64,000 bases of DNA from Dactylis glomerata (taxonomy: Eukaryota > Streptophyta > Magnoliopsida > Poales > Poaceae). Location of the stretch: assembly GCA_007115705.1 (NCBI GenBank), contig QXEO01000531.1, forward strand, positions 13,129,912 to 13,193,911. The letters are read 5' to 3'. Within the stretch, counting starts at the first letter, position 1, and the number at the start of each line of letters is the position of its first letter. Shown one piece after another: positions 55,821 through 64,000 of this stretch. Both the position numbers and the translations under genes were made by a program. The notes below the pieces were generated by a model. It was not told the DNA's origin. It did not search any database and saw only the letters and a list, made by a program, of their open reading frames with translations.

Positions 55821-58800
55821 TGTAATGCCCCACCTTTGGATTAAGGTGGAACATCTGTGTTAAGTGCTATTCCCTAGATCACTGATAGAACCACAGTACA
55901 AAATGAAATATTCATTGCATAGTATCAAGATTGCAACGTGGATCCAGATACCAAGTATTCAAACCATACAGATACACAGCGGACAAACAAAGTGGCAATG
56001 AGCCTCCATCTTCATCTCGTGCCACAGGCAGACATGTTGGAATGTAGTCTCGAGATCCTACTAAACAATCTTTACCTGAAAACCTGCACATTTGAATATG
56101 CAGCCCCACAAATGGGGGTCAGTACAATGATGTACTGGCAAATGACACATATTTGGTGGCTGTTGTGAAAGAACTAACTACATGACATTTGGCTGGGGGA
56201 TCTCATAAGCTGATTTGCATAAAGCCAATTTTATCCTAAAATCATTTTCAATACTTTCTTACAAAATTTTATTTTTCAAGGGTTAAGACAACCCCCATAC
56301 ATTACATACTGGCCGGTATGTAGTTCTGGGCGAAACTCAACAAAGTTGGAACATCAGAAACCACCACCCCTCGGAGTGTGTGGTCATTAGCCCCTACCTA
56401 GGGGTTTCTAGACAAATTTTAATCATTCAGAAATGATGATGAGATTCTTCCATACATTCCATGTCTAGAGACTCAAATTGTCCATAACTAGGGACACGGC
56501 TGATCGATTAGTTTGACACACTGCAGGGGTTGTGCACTTTCACCTTAAGACTCATTTTACGCCCATACATAAAATGAGACGAGACCTTTTAGAAGGAGAG
56601 CGCAACCAACTGGCAAGATCCGTTCCCAACCTACAATTTAACTACCCGCCATCTTCTTGCACACAAGTTGCACCCTCACATCTAATCAGTCAAGACAGAG
56701 CCCATATTATCATAAGGCTGCACTGGAAGTACTCTAAGCATGGAAGACATGGTAACCTCTTTATTCCTGGGTGGCAATCCACAACTGAGCGCCCAGGCGA
56801 AGACGACTACACAAACCCTGGGTTGAAAGCCAGGTGTGTAGCCCTGGGTAGCCACTCAACATCGCCTCCATCATCAAACCAATCTACCCAGGTGTTTCAT
56901 TTTAGTTGAAGTTCTTAATTTGTTCACAAAACACTTTTAATAAGTGATCATAGCATGGCATCAATATTTTTCAAAGTATTTAGCATCCTAATAGGTAGGG
57001 TTTAAGGGATAGCTAACCACTACTAGGATCTAGCAAGCAACTCTTTTCTTTGAAAACACCAACTATCATGCATACTACAAGTAGTGAATACACTAATGCA
57101 AATAGTAAAGAAAATGGGTAAATGGACATGTGTGTCACTTGCCTTTTGAAGTTTAAACTCTTGTCTCTTCTCTCAACAAAATGTATGGCTCTCCAACCCA
57201 ATCTATATTATAGAGTTACACAAGTAAACACACCACACCAAGACAACAAATCAAGTAAGACAAGCAATGAAAAGAATTGGTGTAACACTTTGATTTTCTT
57301 AAGATTTCTGTGATGAGAGATATATGGCTTGGAGCTTTACTTACAAGATATGGATTGAGAGTTTGGATGGAAAGGTCTAAAGATTTAGCATACAATGATC
57401 TTTCTAGATACAATGTAGAGGTAACAATCTTGTGCTTACGATAATCATGGATAGAGCTTAGAGATAAATTATGTGAATAGATTCACATGAGTTTAGAATA
57501 ATGCAACATAACACTACCGAATAAAGTGTGATAACACTTACTCAAAATAGTACATGTTACACATAGACTTGGGTAGGAGTTTGTGATATATTGATTTGCT
57601 CAATTAACCCTTTTGTAAATTGAATAGTTCAACATAGGCCACTTGGATTAAGTTGGCTTGGGGTTGAATAAGATTGGATGTTATTTAGTATGAGGGTGGC
57701 TTCTTGGTCGCAAGATTGGCTTGGACAAAAGGATTAACTTGATCTAGGTTTGACTTTTGAAGATATGGCTAAGGATCATGATTTGTGAGATATGAATTTG
57801 AGAGCTTAGTTGGGAAAGATCAATATGATTGGAGAGATAATTGGACTAGGCAAAATATAATTGATGAAGTTTTTATGCTTTATTAAAGCATAAATGAGTT
57901 TTGGAATAGCTCATGTGAAATAAATTACACAAGAGTCAATTAGTGCAACTACTACACTATTGAGTAAATGTGGCAACAATTACTCTTAAATAGCATCTAT
58001 TGCACTTAGGTACTAGGCTGGGTTTTAAGAATGCTTGAACTACTCAATTAGCACATTTGCAAGTTGAATAGTTTAATACATGTGAACAAAACTAAGTAGG
58101 CATTGGATTGGATATGAATGATTGATATTTGAGGATATGGCTCAACTGGTTCATTGATCAACATGGTGTATAATACATACTATGGTATGGGTTATAACAA
58201 CTCCACATTAATAGAACCTAGGTTTGAGATGAATTCATATTCTACTCAAGTAGCACAATTGCCATTTGAGTACATATATGAATTAGACAAAAATGTTTAG
58301 TTGGACAAGGTATGGGTCAAGGTGGTCTAAAGATTATATTTAATAACTAGGTATGAACATAGGGTTTACTAAGGTAGAAGGTAACATTAATTGGAAAAGA
58401 AATAGAATTAATCTATATAGGAACTACTCAAATTCTCATATTAGAATTTGAATAATTGTGAAGTGGTTCAAGAAATTATGGGAGTGATGCTACTGGATAG
58501 CTTGCAGTAATACAAAGTCACTGCAATTGGAATCACTCCAAAATCAATTTCAGAAATCAAATGATGATCAAATTAGTGATTTGCTTAAATTTAACAGTAG
58601 CAAGTTTGTGCACGTTTCAAGTTTGGAAATTTTTGGTTCTATAAGGATCTACATGTTCCAAGGAATCCATAGACTACAAATTTGTAGCAATTGGATCTAC
58701 AGAACAAAAGTTATGCAATTTATGGTGTTTATAAGTCATTTTGCTATTTTATTTTCACTTCAAAACTTTGTACAGGAACACTGTGGTTTCTCCGCATATT

Positions 58801-60520
58801 TGTGTTCTACACATTGCAAGGATTACAGGGATACCTAATTTGTAATTTTTGGTCAAGTGGATGAATTTCTAGAGATTTTACAAGTTCATAATAATTTCTG
58901 TGATTTGAATTTCGAATTTGAAAACAAATCGACTGGGTTTGACTGGGGGGCTGACTGGGGCAGGACACATGGCGTGTTTTAATTGGTAGATACCGGTTCA
59001 GCCGGATTACTGATCTGGGATGTCGGATTGAAATGAAAATGAACGCGTCAGATTTAAAGGTACCGGTTTAGTAAAGATCTAATCTAATCCATTAGATCTA
59101 GATCCAAGGGTTAGGAGCAGACCCGCTCACCTAGGGTTCCGGCGGTCGACTCCGGCGAGGTCCGACGGCTCGGGATTTGACGACGATGGTGATGCAGGCA
59201 TTCCCGATGGAGATGGAGTGGTCGACGAGGTTCGGAGGGGTGCGACGAACTCACGGGTGTGGTCAACGTGCTCGTTCTCGTCCTGGAGCGACGAGGAGTG
59301 GCGACTGGAGTGGCGGTGAGCTTCGGCTATGGTCGGCGGCGACGATTCGCTGCGGAATTGAACAGAAGAAGACCATGAAGAGGTGCGCTAGGACCGGGGA
59401 AATCGTTTGCGACAAGAAGGAGGGCATGAAGTACCTTATGGCCGTCGGAAACGTCGGGTAGAGGTGACGGCAACAGCGGACTCCGGCGAGCTATTTTAGG
59501 ATCCTGGTGGTGTAATGCAGAGGGAAAGAAGGGGGAGAATGGAGAGGAGAGGGAGGGGGTTTCATAGCTGTGGGTAGGCGTCGATTAAGGCAGGGAGTAA
59601 TGGAGAATTGAATGGGGGAGGAAATGCACGCGGCTCGGTCACCGGCGGAATTTCAGTTGGAGGAGGAAGAAGGTGACATGGCCCTGGCTAGTGGGGCCCA
59701 CACGTCAGGGAGGAAAGGAAGAAAACGAGATACCATTTCGGGTTTTTAAGACGGGCCGCGGACTTGTTTCGCTACTGGGCCGAAATTCGTCCCCGGGGCC
59801 CTTTTCTTTTTCTTTTCTTTTCCACTTTTTCTTTTTCTGTTTTACCTATCCCTTTATAACTTTTGCATTTTAAATTCAAATGACTTCAAACCAAATGCAA
59901 AAGTTTTCTAAAAAATCAGAGGAACAAACTGGGGCAGTAATAAACATGTTTTCAAAATTTTAAACAAAATTTTAATAAAGCCTTATAGCTTGATCTATGG
60001 GCTTTATTGCATAAGATAGAATAAAAAATAGGGTTTCAAAATAATTCCCTTTTGAATCAGAGAATAAACTTTTATGAAATAACTTTTGAACTTTATTTAA
60101 AATCACATTTTTAGAATTAAACAACTTTAGTGGTAAAATAACTTTTATAAGCATTTCCTTGGCATAAAAGCTTGCATTGGATTTGAATAAAAACAAAAGA
60201 ATATTTTGAAAAATTTATTTTCTCAAAATAATTTCTCAAGATGAAAATAATCTTTCAAAACAGAGGGTTGATGGAAAATAGTTTTGAAAGAAGGAATTTG
60301 ATAAATAATTTTTGTAGTAGATGAGATATGGGAATAACTTTGGTATTTTAGTGTTAAGGTTTTAGGGTTTTTGATTTGATCTTAATTTGTTTAAGGCAAC
60401 CTTTAGTTATAGTTCAAAAATTTTTAATTTCTTGTGATTTTTCAATCAAGTCAAACAATTACAATCACTTAATTTAATTTTTTTGATTTTCTAAAAATTG
60501 GAAAAGTCAGGGATGTTACA
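55821..60520 (-). repeat. 3' LTR, 4.7 kb, of the long-LTR element
   Basis: The minus strand starts TGTAACATCCC at 60520 and ends GGGGCATTACA at 55821. The right half is related to 19477-21956. A GC-rich block at about 59100-59770 and a pyrimidine tract at 59800-59850 correspond to the probable promoter and leader side of the LTR. No clear TATA box was picked out. I did not exclude a smaller insertion inside it. The short ORFs have no recognisable content. Confidence 0.82.
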
Positions 60521-60557
60521 GACTACCACCCTTAAAAGAAATCTCGTCCCCGAGATT
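60521..60557 (-). promoter_or_regulatory. Stem-loop and polypurine tract of the long-LTR element
   Basis: On the minus strand AATCTCG-GGGA-CGAGATT (60557-60540) forms a 7-bp stem with a GGGA loop, followed by TTCTTTTAAGGGTGGTAGTC up to the LTR. The same hairpin and spacing occur at 10220-10257 in the Tekay-type element. The purine tract would prime plus-strand synthesis. Confidence 0.8.
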
Positions 60558-60715
60558 GGAGAAAGGCTAAAAAGTTTATTGATTCTAAAGGAACTAGGGT
60601 GCTACCACCCTTAAAAGAAAATTCCTCTTGGTGGTATCTTGATGCTTCTTTAGGCACTCGCATTTTGTTCCCAGCTTGCATTCGCTGTTGTGCCATTTTC
60701 CCTGAACCGCCCTTC

Positions 60716-61640
60716 TTAGAAATTTTGATGTTCACAACTATGTTCAAAAGTGGGCATATCAAGGGTTCCATCCAATTCTGGTGATAAGCAGATATCATCC
60801 ATTGCGTTGTCACCAATAAGGTAGTCCACATCTTCCAAGAATGTGTATCTAGCCTTTTCTTGGTCGGTCCTCACCAAGGCCAGGAATTCATATAGGTCAT
60901 CGCCAAACTCCTTGTTACTTTTTAGCTGATTTTCGTTGCAGAATCTCAAAAGATGACCCAGTGCCAAGTACTGCATGCTTGCCCCATGAACATGATGAGA
61001 CCACACATCCCAATGAATTAGGATGGCATCTCTCTGCAGTCTTCTCATGCATTTCATAGGGGTAAACAAGGTGGACTCTGTAAGAGGTACTTGCACCTTT
61101 AAGGGACGGAAGGTCGCCTTATAACCAGCATTGTTGAATCTTTTCTTGATACCGGTGCTCATCATGCTATCTGCCACTAGTACCAGATGGTCCTTAAGAA
61201 TTCCTTTCGCAACCATCTTCATAGTCATTGGAAGACGCTGGACAACTTGATCATATCTCGAAGATGAACTCCTTTGCAAGAAAAAGGGATCTAACGAAGC
61301 TCTCATGGGTAGGAAAGTAGTTTCAAGGATTCGGAGGGTTGCCTCATAACGTCCCAGGTCGGGATGGGGTAGACTTTGGCGGTGCAAAGCTCTGGAACCA
61401 GGAGGCAATCTCATAGGTAGTGGGGGCTCTCTCTGTTGTGACTCTCTGGAGGGGAGTGACCTCTCTTTTATAGGCTCGGGGAGGGAGCCAAACAGGCCAC
61501 GTAGGGATACGAAACAAAGGGTCGGGAAGGGGAACTGAATAGGCAGCAGCCGAAGCTGAACAACCTTCGTATTCAAGGCTTACCGAGCAAAATGTTTCTG
61601 ATTCGTATAGCCGTTCAAATACCAAAACTTACTCACCGTA
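60716..61640 (-). pseudogene. Unknown protein of the long-LTR element, one frameshift
   Basis: The minus frame from about 61640 reads ERLYESETFCSVSLEYEGC and TYEIASWFQSFAPP. Near 61400 it passes to a second frame that stays open to the stop at 60716: HRQSLPHPDLGRYEATLRIL, MTMKMVAKGILKDHLVLV, KVQVPLTESTLFTPMKCM, YLALGHLLRFCNENQLKSN, EFLALVRTDQEKARYTFLED. No RT, protease, integrase or Gag signature was recognised. The start codon is not settled; ATGs occur only inside. A sustained frame of about 240 codons with normal amino-acid usage suggests a real, recently decayed gene. Its place next to the polypurine tract is where integrase would end in a normal element. Function unknown. Confidence 0.6.
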
Positions 61641-62189
61641 GTCCTACATTTTGGCCACACTGGCTCACTATAAGGGATGTAACTTATTATCCTCCTAAGG
61701 TTATGGTTTAACGGCGTCGTCTCTCATGTAGGTATGCCTCTCTAGGTGTGTAAAACCAACATTATGAAAGCGAATGATAAGAGTAGTAGGAATGGTGATC
61801 AATCCACCCTGCACCCAAATCATTATTTCATACATGGTTCGCAAACCTCGTATTCTAACTCTTGGTCCACCTCACTTGCTTTGACAAAAATTTCTTGAAA
61901 TGAAAACCTATGTTCTCAATTCTAGATTTTAAAACGAATCTATCGTTCCTTAGCTAAGGTTTTGCGCAAACTCGGTCGTATGACGTTAACTCTTGAGTTA
62001 CAAATCCTTCAGCTTGCCATCTCATTGAGAAGTATAATTCATTCAACCAGGTTGTCCTTAACTCTTACAAGTCCTTACAATATTTATTACAAGGCAGTAA
62101 TGGCATACAAGTTCTTCCAAATTGGCTACATATTGTTGTGTCTTCTCCTTGTATTTTGCAGCATCCTTCAGTTATCCCAGTTCACTGAA
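61641..62189 (-). other. Spacer between the two ORFs of the long-LTR element
   Basis: No convincing coding sequence; possibly a decayed link between the zinc-knuckle ORF and the unknown ORF. Confidence 0.45.
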
Positions 62190-63108
62190 GTCTTGAAGTG
62201 CTTTCCTTTGTGCATTGATATGAATAGTGTCCTTGTTGCTTGCATGTATAACAAGTGATTTGGTTGAGGTTCTTCTTAACACCATCTGGTTCGTTTACTT
62301 TGTTACCCTCTTCCGGACATTCCTTTGCATAATGTCCGAGTTCCTTTCAATTGAAACATAGCACCTTGCTATTGTCTTTCTTCTTTATCATCATCTTCTT
62401 CTTTTTGGGTATCTCTAGGGCTAGGAGATCTCTTACTTCATATTCTCCATATTCCACTACAGCTGTGGGAAAACTTTCTCATTTCCTCGAGCAATTTCTA
62501 GACAAGTGCCCTTCTTCTTCACATGAGTAGCAACACTTGGTGGCAGGGTTGTGTGTTGTTTCCATGTCTTGCAAGTCCACTTTCATCTTGGGACTTCCAT
62601 CTTCAGGGGTCTTTCTTAGCAGTTGGCTCATTCTATCCTTGGCTTGTTGATTCATTCGTTGCACCATGGAATAAAACTTACATTCAGCAGGAACATGATT
62701 GGTTCCTTCACATAGGAAACAAGTAACTTGGGTCATGGAACATTCTCCAACTGGGTGACTCATAACATAGTAAGGACACTCTTTATGATAGTCCTTATAC
62801 ATGTGTCCTATTTCTCCACATCTCTTGCAGGCTTGCAGTGTCATCTCAACATCATCTCTTGGTTCCTTGCCACCATGATCATTTTGTGGCAGGCTGTTAT
62901 TGGTACTAGCCACAATCTGGGACATCATTTGTACTATTCGCGAATGATCATCCAGTACTTGCTGTATTCCTGGGGGTAGCTCCTTGCTATCGTGATTAAC
63001 CATATTCTGAGTCAACATCCGCATCATTCCCGTGTGAGCTTCAACCAACTGTTGCATTTCTATCTCCAACTGAGGGTTGTTGTGATTGTTCTGGTGTTGA
63101 GGCTGCAT
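62190..63108 (-). pseudogene. Multi-zinc-knuckle protein of the long-LTR element
   Basis: The ATG at 63108-63106 opens 209 codons to TGA 62479-62481. A glutamine/asparagine-rich, methionine-rich N-terminus (residues 1-90) precedes the knuckles. Cys94, Cys97, His102 and Cys111 have an irregular last spacing. CFLCEGTNHVPAEC (130-143) and CYSCEEEGHLSRNC (193-206) are regular CX2CX4HX4C knuckles. Beyond the stop, another frame continues with KELGHYAKEC (62315-62358, broken by a stop at its second Cys) and CYTCKQQGHYSYQC (62213-62256). About five knuckles is more than the one or two of a normal Gag and resembles cellular nucleic-acid-binding proteins. A capsid domain was not recognised. Binding to element RNA is likely but inferred. 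Confidence 0.7.
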
Positions 63109-63749
63109 CTGTTTGGGTTTAGGACAGGTTTAGGTCTTAGTATAGATGATAATAGATAGAATGGATCTAAAGAAGATTCCTACCCAAAACACAGAAGATC
63201 AAGAGAATTCATCTTACAAACAACATCTAACAACCATTCATCACATCTAGCAAATTATGTCAAACACTAATAATCTAGTATGGTCATACCCCAATTCGGT
63301 ATGATCATTAGATTATCACAACGTCGTTGGTTCTATAAACTAGAATTATTGGTGGTCTTGTCTATTACTCGCTTGTGTACATCTAGTTTCTTCTCTACTT
63401 CCTTGATTCATCTTCTCGAGTTGTGCAAGCTGCATTTGAGTCTTTCTCCAAGTTCTTCGTTTGGCCTTCAATGTGGTCCTTCATGTTGAGTCAAGGGAAA
63501 TATATGGAGTATCAGTCTCACACTTCTGGCACATTGTGATCTTCTATCCTTTGTTGATAATTTCAGGGTAGGGTCATCTATAGCAAAAGGAAACATTTGA
63601 AGAGGAAGTAGGAGAGAATACAAGGAGTTAAAAATGTAAACTCTTCTTTTTTTGTAAACAAAAACAGGATGAGATAGATTTTTATTTATCCTAGGGTCTT
63701 CCTATTTCTAATTCCAAACCTAGGGTCTCGATCCTACAGGCAACACTAT
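63109..63749 (-). other. Leader of the long-LTR element
   Basis: About 640 bases between the primer site and the zinc-knuckle ORF. No convincing ORF or other signal is seen. Confidence 0.6.
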
Positions 63750-63761
63750 GCTCTGATACCA
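63750..63761 (-). other. Primer binding site, initiator Met tRNA
   Basis: Minus-strand TGGTATCAGAGC three bases inside the 5' LTR, identical to the site at 4430-4441 in the Tekay-type element. Confidence 0.9.
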
Positions 63762-63764
63762 TTT

Positions 63765-64000
63765 TGTAACGCCCCACCTTTGGATTAAGGTGGAACATCT
63801 GTGTTAAGTGCTATTCCCTGGATCACTGATAGCACCACAGTACAAAATGAAATATTCATTGCATAGTATCAAGATTACAACGTGGATCTAGATACCAAGT
63901 ATTCAAACCTTACAGATACACAACAGACAAACAAAGTGGCAATGAGCCTCCATCTTCATCTCGTGCCACAGGCAGACATGTTGGAATGTAGTCTCGAGAT
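63765..64000 (-). repeat. 5' LTR of the long-LTR element, first 236 bases visible
   Basis: TGTAACGCCCC onward matches 55821-56056 with about 8 substitutions by eye. It runs off the right edge of the window. Confidence 0.9.

Larger units (their letters stand above)
55821..64000 (-). mobile_element. Non-autonomous long-LTR element with zinc-knuckle ORF, runs off the window
   Basis: 3' LTR at 55821-60520 (4700 bp), hairpin and polypurine tract at 60521-60557, a 3.2-kb interior with two decayed ORFs, a Met primer site at 63750-63761, and the start of the 5' LTR at 63765. The 236 visible bases of the 5' LTR match 55821-56056 with about 8 differences by eye. Long LTRs around a short interior without polymerase recall the LARD class described in barley (about 4.5-kb LTRs, about 3.5-kb interior), but those were reported as non-coding. 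The left flank ACTTG is the candidate duplication; the right one is out of view. Confidence 0.85.

Noticed and set aside
63750..63761. Possible tRNA gene fragments at Met- and Asp-type matches
   Set aside because: Only 12-17 bases complementary to tRNA 3' ends, placed at LTR edges; these are primer binding sites, not tRNA genes.

Overview
The window reads as grass nuclear DNA, almost certainly from the wheat/barley/rye tribe (Triticeae), probably pericentromeric or other repeat-dense heterochromatin. No host protein-coding gene, rRNA or tRNA gene was found. Nearly everything is long terminal repeat (LTR) retrotransposon sequence, much of it nested, plus one broken LINE and about 2.5 kb that resembles plant mitochondrial DNA. 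The organism call rests on element type (very long LTRs, Tekay-, Tat-, Athila- and CRM-like Ty3/gypsy elements nested in each other) and on general familiarity with Triticeae repeats, not on a database search.

Layout. (1) 1-19476, minus strand: a Tat-lineage gypsy element with gag, protease, RT, a degenerate first RNase H, a second archaeal-type RNase H and integrase; only its 5' LTR (18581-19476) is in the window. It is split at 828/13856 by (2) 829-13855, plus strand: a complete young Tekay-type chromovirus with two 3598-bp LTRs, 5-bp target duplication CGTGC, an extra coiled-coil ORF before gag, and a gag-pol-chromodomain frame broken by two stops. (3) 19477-21956: remnant of another LTR into which the Tat element inserted. 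(4) 22446-23065 and 39642-40693: two halves of a minus-strand LINE, separated by (5) 23066-39636, minus strand: a complete CRM-like gypsy element (914-bp LTRs, duplication CACTC) whose polyprotein runs on into U3. Its leader is split by (6) 29603-38239, minus strand: a complete non-autonomous Athila-like element (1723-bp LTRs, duplication CTGTG) with an uninterrupted gag-protease ORF and no polymerase. (7) 41201-45426 is a relative of (6), cut off by (8) 45427-about 52590, an Athila-like element with 3' LTR, a small leucine-zipper ORF with its own apparent promoter, and a decayed pol. (9) About 52591-55098 resembles mitochondrial DNA. (10) 55099-55820 is the start of another CRM-type LTR, plus strand. 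(11) 55821-64000, minus strand: an element with an approximately 4.7-kb LTR and a 3.2-kb interior encoding a multi-zinc-knuckle protein and a second unknown protein, but no polymerase; its 5' LTR runs off the window.

How the parts relate. The Tekay-type element (2) and the non-autonomous element (11) share a hairpin plus polypurine tract at the 3' LTR junction and an initiator-Met tRNA primer site, so (2) or its relatives could supply replication proteins to (11). Likewise (8) could represent the polymerase donor class for the gag-only elements (6) and (7). LTR differences counted by eye give the order: (5) about 2.7% and (6) inside it about 2.4%, element (11) about 3% over only 236 bp, and (2) youngest at about 0.75%. 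These counts are manual and approximate.

The least explained content is the set of accessory proteins carried by these elements: the multi-knuckle ORF and its neighbour in (11), the zipper protein with its own promoter in (8), and the acidic coiled-coil ORF in (2).
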